Shown: piece by piece, positions 43,597 through 53,795 of the stretch
Position numbering within the stretch: the first letter of the stretch is position 1
Layout of the letters: every line of letters starts with the position of its first letter
Source: Paenibacillus puerhi
Lineage (GTDB): Bacteria; Bacillota; Bacilli; Paenibacillales; NBRC-103111
DNA length: 64,000 nt
Direction: 5' to 3'
Assembly (NCBI RefSeq): GCF_009846885.1
Contig: NZ_WUWM01000007.1
Span: forward strand, 1 to 64,000
Position numbers and translations under genes: made by a program
The notes under the pieces: model-generated
Seen by the model: only the letters and a program-made list of their open reading frames with translations
Told to the model about the DNA's origin: nothing
The model's database searches: none

Positions 43597-44819
43597 CGAG
43601 AAAACTCCTTCCCCCCGCCTGTCTCGAGAACGTAGGCGGCTTCGGCGCTGCCGGCGGTTTGACCTTGGCGGCCGGGAACGATTTTCTCGTACAGCGCCTC
43701 TACCTTCCGCGCCGTATCCTGTATCGTGAAATTCTCCCTCACCCTTGCCGCAGCGCGACGCCCCATCGAAATCCGCAAAGCAGGCGACTGCAGCAGCTTA
43801 TTCACATGCAGCGTCAAGGCGTTGACGTCACCGACCGGATAGAGCAGGCCGCAGGAATCATGCACCACGATCTCGGGCACGCCTCCCGCATTCGTTCCGA
43901 CCACGGGGATCGACTGGGACATCGCTTCGATCAGCACGCGGCCGAAGGGCTCTTGATCCGAGCACAGCAGCAGCAGATCGGCCGCACTGCAGATCTCCAT
44001 GACATCCTCGCGGAAGCCTGTGAACTTGATATAGGGCGCCAGCTCGAATTCGTCTGCCAGCTTGTGCAGGTAGTCCCAGTAATCCTTGTTCTCCTGGCGG
44101 AATTTCGCTTCGCCAACAATCCAGAGCTGGGCCTGATGTCCGCTTTTACGCAAATGCTTCAGCGCATGGATCGCGTCCTCCTGACGCTTCCATGGAGCAA
44201 TTTGCCCGATAATGGCCAGTACCGGAGCTTCCTGCGGCGTGTTCAGCTCTTCGCGGATACGCCGGCGGTGCTCTTTCTTGGCAGCTTCATCGAACTCCTT
44301 CAACGCTACGCCGTTATGAATGAGATGCAGACGGTCCGCCAGCCGGCTCCCCTGGAAGCCCTGCTTCACCGCCTCGGAGATGCAGATCAAGGCTGCGGTC
44401 GTTCGCCTTGCCACAAGCCCGATAGCCCGGCCGAACATCCCTTGGGGCGGATTGTCCCGGACATGCCAGACGAGAGGCTTCCGGTGCAGCCAGACGAACA
44501 GTGCCGCCATAAGGCCCGCACGCAGCGAATTAGCGTGGACGAGATCGATCCGATGAGCCTTCAGCGCCCTTGCAAAGGCATGACCGGCCCACAGCATGCC
44601 GATCATATCCTTAAACAGCCTCAGCGGGTTCTTGGACAAGCGTGCCCGATAGCCGGGAATCCGGACAACCTGAATCCCCATCGTCTCGGCACGCTCGGTC
44701 AGCTCTCCCTCGGGCGCGAACAGAATCGCATGGGAGTCCTTCAGATGCGCAGCCGTCAACAGCAAGCTGATCTCTGCTCCGCTGACCACGCTCGTATGGT
44801 TATAGAACGCTATATTCAT
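43593..44819 (-). CDS. Family 4 glycosyltransferase
   Basis: 408 residues, GT-B. N-terminus MNIAFYNHTSVVSGAEISLL; an ICISEAVKQGF block near 145; donor domain LAIIGQIAPWKRQ near 205; and E-x7-E in DQEPFGRVLIEAMSQS near 300. It overlaps both neighbours by four bases, so translation is coupled. Adds a sugar of unknown identity to the EPS repeat. Confidence 0.9.
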   Translation of the reverse strand: MNIAFYNHTSVVSGAEISLLLTAAHLKDSHAILFAPEGELTERAETMGIQVVRIPGYRARLSKNPLRLFKDMIGMLWAGHAFARALKAHRIDLVHANSLRAGLMAALFVWLHRKPLVWHVRDNPPQGMFGRAIGLVARRTTAALICISEAVKQGFQGSRLADRLHLIHNGVALKEFDEAAKKEHRRRIREELNTPQEAPVLAIIGQIAPWKRQEDAIHALKHLRKSGHQAQLWIVGEAKFRQENKDYWDYLHKLADEFELAPYIKFTGFREDVMEICSAADLLLLCSDQEPFGRVLIEAMSQSIPVVGTNAGGVPEIVVHDSCGLLYPVGDVNALTLHVNKLLQSPALRISMGRRAAARVRENFTIQDTARKVEALYEKIVPGRQGQTAGSAEAAYVLETGGGKEFSR

Positions 44820-46000
44820 CGAATCGCTTGCCCCTTCCCTAATTCGCTTGCCTGCTCAAACACTTGCGTTACGGCACTGGCCACACGGTCCCATGTATAA
44901 TGACGCTGAACATAATCCAGGCATTCCAGCCGGGAAGGAATGGCGGTGCGTCCTTGCAGGACGGAGCAGAGCTTCTCGGCCATAGCCTCCGGCGTACTGT
45001 CGGCGAACAGCAGCTCCTTAGACAGTCCGTCCAGGATCTCCTTCGTCCCGCCATACGGGGTGCCGATGACCGGCGTCCCGCAGGCCATGGCCTCCACGGT
45101 TACGAGACCGAATCCTTCCAGCGTAAGAGTGGGCACGATACTGAGATCGGCCGCTTGATACCAGCGTACGAGGTCTTCATTGGAGACGCGCCCAAGAAAG
45201 TGAACCGTCCCTTCCAGTTGAAGCTCGGAAGCGAGCTGCTCCAGCTGCTTGCCCATCGCGCCGCTGCCTGCAATATAGAGCACGGCATCGGGCACTTCCC
45301 GCTTCACTCGTACCATCGCCCGGATCAAATGGTCGATCCCCATCCTCGGGACCAGGCGCCGGGCGCAGAACAGCACCGGCTGGTCCTCTCTCAGACCGAG
45401 CTCCTCGCGGATCAGACGACGATCGGCTGCAGGTTTAAACCGTCCTGTGTCCACGGCTCCGGGTATGACGTGGATACGCCTGGCATCCATGCCGTAATCA
45501 TGAGCCAGAATATCGCGGAAATAGCGGCTCAGCACGATGAAATGATCAGAGCGCCGGTAAGAGAGCAGCTCGACATTTTTCTTGAGCTGGTACCGGATCT
45601 TCTGAGCCAGCTTCTGGCCCCGATCCTCGACCATGCCCTCCTGCGCCCAGGGACCGTGAAAATGCGTCACGATCGGGACCCCGTCCGGCACCAGATTGCG
45701 GGTGATCAGCGAGGCGTACAGAGCAAAATGCGGATTATAAACATCGGGGCGCTTGCGCCTCATCTCTGCGGCAAACGCCTGTCTGAAGGCACGTGATCTG
45801 GTGAGTGTGCCGACCGGAGCTTGCTCGCGGATCACATCCTCCATATAACCCGGAGCCGTCGTGCTCTCTCCGCTGGCGGTCATCAAGCCCTTCACCTCAT
45901 GACCGTAATCACTCATCGCTTTCAAGTAATCGGCAAAGTAGCGGTTCAACCCGCCCGGCGTATGCTCGATCCAACCCATTCCCGTTGCTAAGATATTCAT
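44816..46000 (-). CDS. Family 4 glycosyltransferase
   Basis: 394 residues, GT-B. Glycine-rich N-terminal loop MGWIEHTPGGLNRYFADYL; VTHFHGPWAQEG near 112; donor domain VLFCARRLVPRMGIDHLI near 210; E-x7-E in LEGFGLVTVEAMACG near 305. ATG with GAGGAGCC. Part of the EPS glycosyltransferase block. Confidence 0.9.
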   Translation of the reverse strand: MNILATGMGWIEHTPGGLNRYFADYLKAMSDYGHEVKGLMTASGESTTAPGYMEDVIREQAPVGTLTRSRAFRQAFAAEMRRKRPDVYNPHFALYASLITRNLVPDGVPIVTHFHGPWAQEGMVEDRGQKLAQKIRYQLKKNVELLSYRRSDHFIVLSRYFRDILAHDYGMDARRIHVIPGAVDTGRFKPAADRRLIREELGLREDQPVLFCARRLVPRMGIDHLIRAMVRVKREVPDAVLYIAGSGAMGKQLEQLASELQLEGTVHFLGRVSNEDLVRWYQAADLSIVPTLTLEGFGLVTVEAMACGTPVIGTPYGGTKEILDGLSKELLFADSTPEAMAEKLCSVLQGRTAIPSRLECLDYVQRHYTWDRVASAVTQVFEQASELGKGQAIR

Positions 46001-46054
46001 GGCTCCTCAACTTCCTTATATATGATGGCTTATCGCGACTAATCGTCCCGCCCG

Positions 46055-47260
46055 CTAAGCGCCTTTATCACGACTTACTCTCATGCCAGTCCGGCGGGCG
46101 GCATGCTCTTGATAAAACTCCAGCAATTGTTGGACATGCTGCTCCAGACTATGGCGGGTCTTCACCAAGCGATATCCCGTCATCCCCATCGACTCTGCCA
46201 AAGCCGCATCCGCCGCGAGGGCTTGTATCGCTTCGGCCAGCGCAGCCGTGTCATTGACTTCAACGAGCAGCCCGTTGCTTCCATGCTGGACGGACTCCTG
46301 CAGCCCGCCGATGCGGCTCGCGATCACCGCTCGGCTTTGAGCCATCGCCTCAAACGGCGTAAAGCCGGCCGGCTCTGGCCAGAGGGAAGGGGCGATCACC
46401 GCCCGGCTTCCACGGATCAGGCGGCTCGACTCTTCGCTGGTGAGCCAGCCGTGAAAAACGACCCGGCCTGATAAACCCAGGCTCTCGCTCAGCGTCTTAA
46501 GTCGGGGAAGGTCATAGCCTTCGCCTGCCACATCGAGGCAAATCTCCGTGTCCGTCAGCGCCATAGCGCGTATCAGCCATTCCAATCCCTTTAAGCGAGT
46601 AATCCGTCCCAGAAATACGAACCGCGGCGGACCTTCCTGCTGTAAGGGCAGCGGAGGCGCATCGCTCTTGCCCTGCATCGGCAGATGCAGCGTCCGGACC
46701 GCCTCCGGGGCAAAGCCGGCGTCGATCACTTGGCTCCGCAAATAATCGCTAACCGCCAGGATCGGAATATCCGCCATTACTTTTTTCTCCGTGAACAAGC
46801 TCTGGAAGTTTTCCAGTATTTTATTGGGCCGTCTGCTGCCGCATTGATTTACCATATGGCCCCAAAGGCAGCCCATATAGCTGAAGCCGCGCTCGCAAAC
46901 CTTCTCCCCGTTTTTGAAAAACTTGCTGCCGCTTGGGCAATGCAGGCCGTGATTATGAATCGTTCGGACCACCAGGGTGCCGAGTGCCTGCACGTCGGAC
47001 AGCGAGACGGGAAAATAATCATGCAGGTGCAGCACATCGATACCCAGCCGTTCGCATAAGGAGATGATGTCGCGCGGAGCCGAAAAGCCATGATAGGCGC
47101 CAAAGGGCTCCTCATAGGGTTTGCGCGGCATCTCCGGCGTCAAATAATCGAATAAAAAGATTTCATGTCCCTGCTCGGCCTGTGCTCGGGAGATCGTGCG
47201 GACATAAGTCTGAATGCCGCCCTCCCGGAAATAACCGTAGCAATAATGAGCAATACGCAT
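46055..47260 (-). CDS. Family 4 glycosyltransferase
   Basis: 401 residues. N-terminus AHYCYGYFREGGIQTYV; a cysteine-rich stretch (HCPSGSKFF, CERGFSYMGCLWGHMVNQCG near 125 to 155) unusual for GT4, which could bind metal or form a lid; donor domain FVFLGRITRLKGLE near 210; E-x7-E in PEPAGFTPFEAMAQS near 295. It overlaps the stop of the GT2 gene by a base. Donor unknown. Confidence 0.88.
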   Translation of the reverse strand: MRIAHYCYGYFREGGIQTYVRTISRAQAEQGHEIFLFDYLTPEMPRKPYEEPFGAYHGFSAPRDIISLCERLGIDVLHLHDYFPVSLSDVQALGTLVVRTIHNHGLHCPSGSKFFKNGEKVCERGFSYMGCLWGHMVNQCGSRRPNKILENFQSLFTEKKVMADIPILAVSDYLRSQVIDAGFAPEAVRTLHLPMQGKSDAPPLPLQQEGPPRFVFLGRITRLKGLEWLIRAMALTDTEICLDVAGEGYDLPRLKTLSESLGLSGRVVFHGWLTSEESSRLIRGSRAVIAPSLWPEPAGFTPFEAMAQSRAVIASRIGGLQESVQHGSNGLLVEVNDTAALAEAIQALAADAALAESMGMTGYRLVKTRHSLEQHVQQLLEFYQEHAARRTGMRVSRDKGA

Positions 47261-48225
47261 TAGGAAACCCCCATCCGGCTTTGCTTCAATCGCCGGGCTA
47301 TATAATAAAAGGATTCCGGAAAATAAGTAAGCAGCAAGCCGCCGATTGCCTTCTTATTGGTCCGCTCAAGCGAGCAGGCCTGAGCGAATGCCCTCCTGGA
47401 TTCCTTGTACCGCTTCGCTTCCAGCAGTGCCGAGCCGTAGCTGACATAGCTGCCGGCCAGCTTCCGGTGCAAAAACGGACGATGCGAGGCATATGCCGGA
47501 TCCTGCAGCAGCTGTCGGTACATCCAGATGTAGCCCGGGCAGGTACGAAGACGCCCAGTCGACGTTTCCGAGCCAGGGTGTATCCGGTAGCGGCTTAATC
47601 GCTCAGGCACGTAATAAGCTCCCCGCCCCCCCAGAGCAAGCTGAACCACCATCCAATAATCGATGACGCTGCCGCTCTCCAGGCCTCCCTGCAGCGAGGA
47701 CAGAACGCTTTTCCGAAACATCATCGCTACAATATGTATCGGTCTGACCACAAGAGCCAAGTCACCGAACGGTTGATGCAAACCGGGCTTCAGTTTTTCC
47801 CTGCCCCAAACCCTGCTGTTGACGTGGCTTTCCTCGACAAGCACGTTCCCGTCCTTATCCATCAGCCAGTGGTCGGTAAAGGCTACGGAAGCTTCCGGTT
47901 CGCAGTCAAGCGCCTGTACCATTGCGTTCAAAAACCCGGGCTCCCATTCATCGTCATCATGAAGAAAGGCGATATATCTCCCCCGACTGTGCTCAACTCC
48001 GAAATTCCAGTTCGATGCCATGCCTAGCCGCACCCGGTGGCGAAAATACCGGATCCGCGGATCCTCATACCTTTCAACCAGCTTCTGGGTGCGGTCTGTA
48101 CTTCCGTCATCCAGCACCAGCAGCTCAAAATCACCATACGTCTGAGCAAGCACGCTCTCGATCGCAAGACGCAAGTAGCGCGCCCGATTATAGGTTGGCA
48201 TAACGACAGTAACTGCCGCCATATA
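47260..48225 (-). CDS. Family 2 glycosyltransferase
   Basis: 321 residues from ATG 48225 (MAAVTVVMPTYNRARYLRLA), where GGGAGAG precedes by about eight bases; an upstream ATG at 48261 lacks a site. GT-A signature LLVLDDGSTDRTQ near 37 and a DxD region FLHDDDEW near 95. Soluble apart from possible membrane-contact helices at the C-terminus. The only GT2 among the nine transferases of this operon. Confidence 0.9.
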   Translation of the reverse strand, partial: YMAAVTVVMPTYNRARYLRLAIESVLAQTYGDFELLVLDDGSTDRTQKLVERYEDPRIRYFRHRVRLGMASNWNFGVEHSRGRYIAFLHDDDEWEPGFLNAMVQALDCEPEASVAFTDHWLMDKDGNVLVEESHVNSRVWGREKLKPGLHQPFGDLALVVRPIHIVAMMFRKSVLSSLQGGLESGSVIDYWMVVQLALGGRGAYYVPERLSRYRIHPGSETSTGRLRTCPGYIWMYRQLLQDPAYASHRPFLHRKLAGSYVSYGSALLEAKRYKESRRAFAQACSLERTNKKAIGGLLLTYFPESFYYIARRLKQSRMGVS

Positions 48226-48236
48226 CGACACTCTCC

Positions 48237-49412
48237 CTATGATGATTTCGACTGTCCCCATACAGGCGACAGAAGGCTGGCGTACTCGGCCACTTTATTC
48301 GTTACTTCATAGCCCAGGGCGGTTTCGCGAGCTGCCTGCCCCATAGCGATACGCAAGGACTGATCCGCCTTCAGCTCGGCCAGCCTCCCGGCCAGCTGCA
48401 CGGCATCCCTTCTAGGCACGACAAATCCGTTTCTCCCGTTATCAATGACATCCTTCATGCCCGTGCCCTCGGTCACGATGACGGGAAGTCCGGTCGCCAT
48501 CGCCTCAAGCGGAGCCAGCCCGAAGCCGTCGGAGACGGAAGCATGGACGCACAAATGGGACTCACGAAGCGCAGGCAGGGGGTCTCCGACCCCGATCCTA
48601 ATGTTCAGCCCCCGCTGCCTGTACTCGTCCACAAGCTTGCGGATTCCTCTCCAGCCCACGCCTCCGAACAAGGTAATCTCCAGCTCCGGATCGTTCAGGG
48701 ACTTCACCGCTTCCAGCAAATAGGGAAAGCCCTTGAGCAGCGATACTTGCCCGACCGCAATGATGCGGAAAGGCTCGCCCTCCTTCCGGATTCGCCTGCT
48801 CGGTTGATGCTCTACCGGCGAGAAGCGGGTCGTATCGACGCCTAGGGGCGCGAAAAGCAGCTTTTTCTCCGAAACGCCGTGCCGGACAAAGGTTTCCCAC
48901 TGCAGCCTAGAGGCTACCGTGATATAGTCGGCCAGCTCGTATTCGCGCAATACCCGGTTCACCCAGGGCTTGGAGAATGGCTCCCCGCTCATCCGGAATT
49001 TCCGATGCTCCTGCATCGTCGACTCATACAACTCACTGACATGCGTCGTAGCCGCCTCCAGCACATTCACTCCGCCGTTGAGTCGAACGCGCTGGAAGCT
49101 TTCCTCGGCAAACGCCGGAAACGAATGGTAGACTGCCTGAGTACCCGGCATGGCAGCCGCGACCGCCTTATCAAATTGTACGGCTCCCATATACACATGG
49201 GCCGACGGCTTCCATCTCAGCGGCGTATACTTGATGTAACGCTGCCACCCGGGAGAGGAAATGCTTGTAAATCCTGCACGGGCGGGCGCCTCCCGGCAAT
49301 ACACGTGAGGGTTAACCCCGCCTTCCAGTGCGGCCCGGTACACAAAGTCGAGATGACCTCCGAGCCCGCCGCTGCCAAGTCCGGCGCTGCAGCCTAGCCA
49401 TACGTTGCTCAC
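48237..49412 (-). CDS. Family 4 glycosyltransferase
   Basis: 391 residues from GTG 49412 (MSNVWLGCSAGLGSGGLGGHL), where AAGGAGA lies about nine bases upstream; the ATG 51 bases earlier has none. A very glycine-rich donor-type loop begins the protein. Donor domain IIAVGQVSLLKGFPY near 205 and E-x7-E in VSDGFGLAPLEAMATG near 290. Part of the EPS block. Confidence 0.88.
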   Translation of the reverse strand: MSNVWLGCSAGLGSGGLGGHLDFVYRAALEGGVNPHVYCREAPARAGFTSISSPGWQRYIKYTPLRWKPSAHVYMGAVQFDKAVAAAMPGTQAVYHSFPAFAEESFQRVRLNGGVNVLEAATTHVSELYESTMQEHRKFRMSGEPFSKPWVNRVLREYELADYITVASRLQWETFVRHGVSEKKLLFAPLGVDTTRFSPVEHQPSRRIRKEGEPFRIIAVGQVSLLKGFPYLLEAVKSLNDPELEITLFGGVGWRGIRKLVDEYRQRGLNIRIGVGDPLPALRESHLCVHASVSDGFGLAPLEAMATGLPVIVTEGTGMKDVIDNGRNGFVVPRRDAVQLAGRLAELKADQSLRIAMGQAARETALGYEVTNKVAEYASLLSPVWGQSKSS

Positions 49413-49519
49413 GATCCACCGTTCTCCTTCCTTTTTCCGAGATTCGAAGTCCGATGAATACATCGCGGAGGGACCATTTTCAGCAAATGGTCGCCGCAGC
49501 GCCCGTACTCACCGGATTT

Positions 49520-50665
49520 CTACACGCCTTCTATCACCTGTGTAAGCTTATGTAAAATAGCCTTGTCGGAATACGACTCCATGTAAAGCTGTTTAGCGCC
49601 TTGCTCCAGACTTCGGCGCAATCCGTTGTCCGCGCATACGCGGGACATGGCCTCCGATAAGGCAGACACATCCTGGTCGGGGACCAGATAAGCATTCTCC
49701 CGATGCCGGAAGTCCGCATCCGTCTCGGAGCCGTTAATCGCGATAATCGGCCGGCCGCTTCGCAGATAGGCCGCTACGATCCCCCGCCTTCCGGACGGGC
49801 CGCTTGCTTCCACATACACGTTGGCCAAGCTTCCGTGCAGCGTATCGCTCAATTCGTCATCGTCTACAAAGCCGCGGATTACAAGCCGATCCTCGATCCC
49901 GTGAGCTGCTGCGAGCTTGCGCAGTGCCTCCATCCGAGGGGAAGCCGTATCGAAGCCTCCGATCAGCACGAGCCGGATCTCCGGCTGTTCCGCCGCGAGC
50001 CTCGCGAAGGCCAGTACGAGCTGATCCAGCCGCTGCAGCTCCGAAATGGTGCCGAACCATGTGATATACGGGTAAGTATAGTGAGGCTTGCGCAGATGGT
50101 CTTCCTTCCGGCCGCTGACATTGCCTGCCGGGATCCGGTGCACCTTATGCGTCCAGGGCCCCCGCTTCAGAAGCCGCTCCCGCTTGTTATTCGTAATGAT
50201 GAGGGAACGGCTGGATGCGCCGATCATGGCGAGCTGCAAGCGGTGGCATAAGGCAAGCACGAATCCTTTGGGCTTTCGGCTCCAATCCACGAAAAGCTCA
50301 TGCAGGTAGGCGATAACGGGAACCCGGTAGCGCAGCCCTATCCATAACGGAAGCAGCGAAGCGACGGGAGCGACTCCCCCTTGTCCCCACATATGCGGGA
50401 CATACTGGAACAAGACGACATCCGGCCTCTCCGCCCGGCATACCCGGTTGAATACCCGGAACAGCTCCGGATATCCCCGGTACACATGCACCGAAGCGCG
50501 GTCTGCGCCGCCCTCTTCCTCCAGGCGGCCGCTTCCCGCTTCCTCGCAGATAACGGACACCTTGTAGCTGCCTTCTCGGAGCAGCTGCTCCATAAAAACC
50601 GTATGATCCGATAGTCCGTTGCGGATTGGATGATAATATTTGGTCAAAACCAGTACTTTTTTCAT
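49520..50665 (-). CDS. GT-B glycosyltransferase, atypical motif
   Basis: 381 residues. N-terminus MKKVLVLTKYYHPIRNGLSDHT, middle NNKRERLLKRGP and FGTISELQRLDQLVLA as in GT4. The usual E-x7-E region reads YVEASGPSGRRGIVAAYLRSGRPI, so only the first Glu is kept, which is unusual and may alter activity. Donor unknown. A 107-base gap separates it from the next gene of the operon. Confidence 0.78.
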   Translation of the reverse strand: MKKVLVLTKYYHPIRNGLSDHTVFMEQLLREGSYKVSVICEEAGSGRLEEEGGADRASVHVYRGYPELFRVFNRVCRAERPDVVLFQYVPHMWGQGGVAPVASLLPLWIGLRYRVPVIAYLHELFVDWSRKPKGFVLALCHRLQLAMIGASSRSLIITNNKRERLLKRGPWTHKVHRIPAGNVSGRKEDHLRKPHYTYPYITWFGTISELQRLDQLVLAFARLAAEQPEIRLVLIGGFDTASPRMEALRKLAAAHGIEDRLVIRGFVDDDELSDTLHGSLANVYVEASGPSGRRGIVAAYLRSGRPIIAINGSETDADFRHRENAYLVPDQDVSALSEAMSRVCADNGLRRSLEQGAKQLYMESYSDKAILHKLTQVIEGV

Positions 50666-50669
50666 ACCC

Positions 50670-52016
50670 CTACACCTTTCCTTCCGTCTCTCCCGCCACG
50701 CGGACCGGCTTGGAAGCTCTTCGGCCGATACGCTGGCCAGCCTGGAGCAGCGTACGGAACAACGCCCGGAACGAATCGGGATACACGTACAAGAGACTGC
50801 GGAAGGAGAGCCCCATCCGGGTGCATCTATGAACCATGAAGCTCCATTTCACAAGAGCCATGGTCACGACCCCCAGCGCCGCTCCTACGCCCTGAAGCGG
50901 CTGAACCAGCAGCAGTGTCATCCCCACCCCCGAAGCAAGGCCCAGGATTTCCGACAATGACACATAATGGAACTTGCCCTCCGTAGAGACATAGTTGGTC
51001 AGTACCGAGTAAGCAATATTAATCGGCGTGCAGATCAGAAGCACTTGCCCCATAAGCACGGACTCCTTAAACTCCGCCCCATAGACAAGCGGAATGGCGA
51101 ACGGAATGACGCAGGCAGCTGCTCCAGCCATCAGCAGCGTGGCGTAGAACAAAGTGCCATGCATGCGTTCCACCTGCTTCTGACGGTTGTTCAGCGCCAG
51201 GTCCATCAGCTTGGGAAATAAAAAGGTGCCCAAAGCACCGGTGATGATGGAAGGCAGCATGGAGGCTATACTCGATGAAACCGTGTATAACCCGAGCATA
51301 TAGGTCGTTAGGAACAGGGAGATGATCAGCTGGTCCAGGTTACCCCCGAAGGCCGAGACTAGCCCGACCGAATAAATCTGAATGCCTTTGTTAAAGAGCT
51401 CCTTGCCCGTTTGCCAAACCCGGGTCACCTTAGGCCGCACACTGGTGTATACCCATGTGAAGGTCATCAGGAATAACAGAAAAGACCAGGTCAGACTGCC
51501 TATGATGAAATTCCGCACCGTATAAAGGTCAAAGATCAGGAGCCCGGTAATCACGAGCAGCACCCCGACCGGATTCAAAATGCGGAGCGCCAGTACCCTC
51601 TTGAACATATTGAGCGTCTGTAAAGTCCCGATCAGCCCGTCGGCCAGAAGGCCGAACGGGACAGCCAGCATCGAGATTTGGGCGAATCGGACTACATGCT
51701 CGGCATGCCCCGAAAGCAGCACCGGCAGCATCGTTTCACCGACGACCAGGGCGATCAGCCCCATACTGACGCCCAGCACGAGATAGACTCCAAAAAACTC
51801 GCGCTGCCGGTCCGGATTCTTTTTGCCCAGAAAGATGACGGCTCCGGGCAAACCGAGCGTAAAGAGCATCGTCAGCAGCATACTCCAGCGGGTGGCGGTG
51901 GCCAATTCTCCGCGTCCTTCCGGACCGAGATAACGGGCGCTGATGATGCCCGTTACCAGATTGATCACGATGACCAGTACATTAATGGAAAGACTTGAGA
52001 GAAATAAGCGCTTCAT
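50670..52016 (-). CDS. Polysaccharide flippase (Wzx/MVF-like)
   Basis: 448 residues with 12 to 14 membrane helices. It starts MKRLFLSSLSINVLVIVINLVTGI and keeps the family pattern SARYLGPEGRGELA in the first loop. It should translocate the lipid-linked EPS repeat. ATG with AAAGGTAGG. This is the second flippase of the window, for the second glycan. Confidence 0.9.
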   Translation of the reverse strand: MKRLFLSSLSINVLVIVINLVTGIISARYLGPEGRGELATATRWSMLLTMLFTLGLPGAVIFLGKKNPDRQREFFGVYLVLGVSMGLIALVVGETMLPVLLSGHAEHVVRFAQISMLAVPFGLLADGLIGTLQTLNMFKRVLALRILNPVGVLLVITGLLIFDLYTVRNFIIGSLTWSFLLFLMTFTWVYTSVRPKVTRVWQTGKELFNKGIQIYSVGLVSAFGGNLDQLIISLFLTTYMLGLYTVSSSIASMLPSIITGALGTFLFPKLMDLALNNRQKQVERMHGTLFYATLLMAGAAACVIPFAIPLVYGAEFKESVLMGQVLLICTPINIAYSVLTNYVSTEGKFHYVSLSEILGLASGVGMTLLLVQPLQGVGAALGVVTMALVKWSFMVHRCTRMGLSFRSLLYVYPDSFRALFRTLLQAGQRIGRRASKPVRVAGETEGKV

Positions 52017-52022
52017 GCGTGC

Positions 52023-53762
52023 CTACCTTTGATTTAGTGTTTTCACAAGCCGTTTGGCTTCGCCCAGCGGCGTGTCGATCGATTCGTAAATTTTGACTAC
52101 GAGCGGGGTCTCAATCTGATCGGTATACAGGTCGTTGAACGTAAAGCTTTGCTGCGCGCTGACCAGACGCTTCGTTCCGGTGAAGGACAACGTCTCCGAC
52201 CCGAGCGTACGGCCGAGCTGATCCTCCAGCTCCACCTTCATCTTGGAGAAGTTCTGGTTGACTACGATATTATCCTCGCGGCTAATATCCAGCGTCATGT
52301 TCATTTTGTAGCTGTACGTACCCGCATTGTAAAGCGGAGCGACTCTCCAGTCCGCCAGCTTCACGTTGAACGGATAGAAGCGCATGACATCATCGTCCGT
52401 CTGCTCCTGAGTCTTCGTCTGGAAGGAAGCGATCGGCACATAGTAAGGCGCGGCCGTCTTGCTGTCCAGGATATTCATGACCAGGTCATCGCCCTGCTCC
52501 TTGCTCGGTACGTTGAAGGAATAGCTGACCACATATCCAAGGTTGGAGATCAGATTCTGATCGACCGTCGCCTGGCGTGTTCCCAGATAGCTGTAGCCGT
52601 CCTTCGTGCGCAGCTCCGCCTGGAATTCCGGAAGCGCGACAGGACCCTCCAGCTTATTGCGCAGCTTGAACTTGGCGACAACAGTCTGATAGCCGTCGCC
52701 TTCCGCTCCGTGCATGTGCAGCTCGACCAGCGAAATATCGATCCCTTGGCGGATCAGTTTATTGAGCGGATCGAACGTAATCGCAGCGCCAGGCTGGTAC
52801 GCCTGTACCTTCTGGATATCGTGCTTCTTGCCGCTGACGTCCTGCAGGTCGATGACCATTCTGCCGATGGTGTAGTCGATGCTTGTTTTATCCGCATGGA
52901 CGAAGCTTTCCGGCGTCAATACGACGAGCCGATTCAGCTCAACCTCATTGTCCACCGGGATGGCGAAATACACATATTGCTTAGCGCCCGGCTCCAGCGT
53001 GCCGGCCGAGGCCTCCTGCTTCTGACCCTTGAACCAGCCGCTCTCCGCTTGACCATCCAGCTGGAGCAGCGGAATCGCTTCTTTTTTCTTGCCTTTGTTT
53101 TCAGCAAGCAGCGTGACGAACGCTACCGGACCCTCCGGCTGATTCTGGTAGAACAGGCTTACCGGCGTATATTCGATCGAAGACGAGAATACGGGCAGCG
53201 TGAAGGCTTCGGTCCACGGCTTGATCAGCGCGCTTTCGGGGATAACCGAGCCCTCTCCCTTCCACTGCAAGCCTTCAAGCGGAATGCTCAGCACCGTCTT
53301 TTCCTTTTGCGGATACTCGAATTCATCGATCTCGATCCAGTTGAGCGACGACAATACCACATTGTCGCTGCGCTCGATCGTGATCAAGTAGCTGAGCTCT
53401 ACTTTCTCCTGCGACTGAATAGAGGTTGTATTCGCCGCACTCGGACGAAGCGTATAGTGCGTGCCATCGGCCGTCTGCATGCGCAGTTCGTAATCAGGCA
53501 CCCGCCGCATCCGGTCCGACGTATTATGGAGCCTTACCACCACGCCGATTCTCGTCTCGCTTCCCGCGTTTTCGTTAAGCACGCTCTTGATCTCGGCCTT
53601 GATCGCATCGGTCAGGTTATAAGAGACAGCAACAGGCGCAGCGACCGGTGCGGCAGGCGCAGCGGGTTCAGCCTCGGCTGCGGATACCATAGTCGCAGTC
53701 GGAACACATAGGGCGGCAGACAACATCCATACAGTCATGCTTCTCTTCCAAGTCTTGTTCAC
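52023..53762 (-). CDS. Large secreted protein of the EPS operon, unknown
   Basis: 579 residues from GTG 53762, preferred because GTGAGGT lies eight bases upstream; it gives the signal peptide MNKTWKRSMTVWMLSAALCV with cleavage near VSAAEA. A Pro/Ala-rich linker follows, then four or five beta-rich repeats without obvious catalytic motif (recurring RVGVVVRLHNTSDR and FKLRNKLEGP-like strands). No family recognised. It is co-transcribed with the HlyD-like lipoprotein and may form a cell-surface export or matrix complex. Confidence 0.7.
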   Translation of the reverse strand: MNKTWKRSMTVWMLSAALCVPTATMVSAAEAEPAAPAAPVAAPVAVSYNLTDAIKAEIKSVLNENAGSETRIGVVVRLHNTSDRMRRVPDYELRMQTADGTHYTLRPSAANTTSIQSQEKVELSYLITIERSDNVVLSSLNWIEIDEFEYPQKEKTVLSIPLEGLQWKGEGSVIPESALIKPWTEAFTLPVFSSSIEYTPVSLFYQNQPEGPVAFVTLLAENKGKKKEAIPLLQLDGQAESGWFKGQKQEASAGTLEPGAKQYVYFAIPVDNEVELNRLVVLTPESFVHADKTSIDYTIGRMVIDLQDVSGKKHDIQKVQAYQPGAAITFDPLNKLIRQGIDISLVELHMHGAEGDGYQTVVAKFKLRNKLEGPVALPEFQAELRTKDGYSYLGTRQATVDQNLISNLGYVVSYSFNVPSKEQGDDLVMNILDSKTAAPYYVPIASFQTKTQEQTDDDVMRFYPFNVKLADWRVAPLYNAGTYSYKMNMTLDISREDNIVVNQNFSKMKVELEDQLGRTLGSETLSFTGTKRLVSAQQSFTFNDLYTDQIETPLVVKIYESIDTPLGEAKRLVKTLNQR

Positions 53763-53795
53763 AGATAGATACCTCACTTTGTAGTTTGTCTGGGC

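Noticed and set aside
43659-44900. Long plus-strand frame antisense to two glycosyltransferases
   Set aside because: Shadow of GC-rich minus-strand genes that have clear GT4 motifs.
52149-53711. Long plus-strand frame antisense to the secreted protein
   Set aside because: Length follows from GC-rich codon bias of the real minus-strand gene; no ribosome site or domain was seen.
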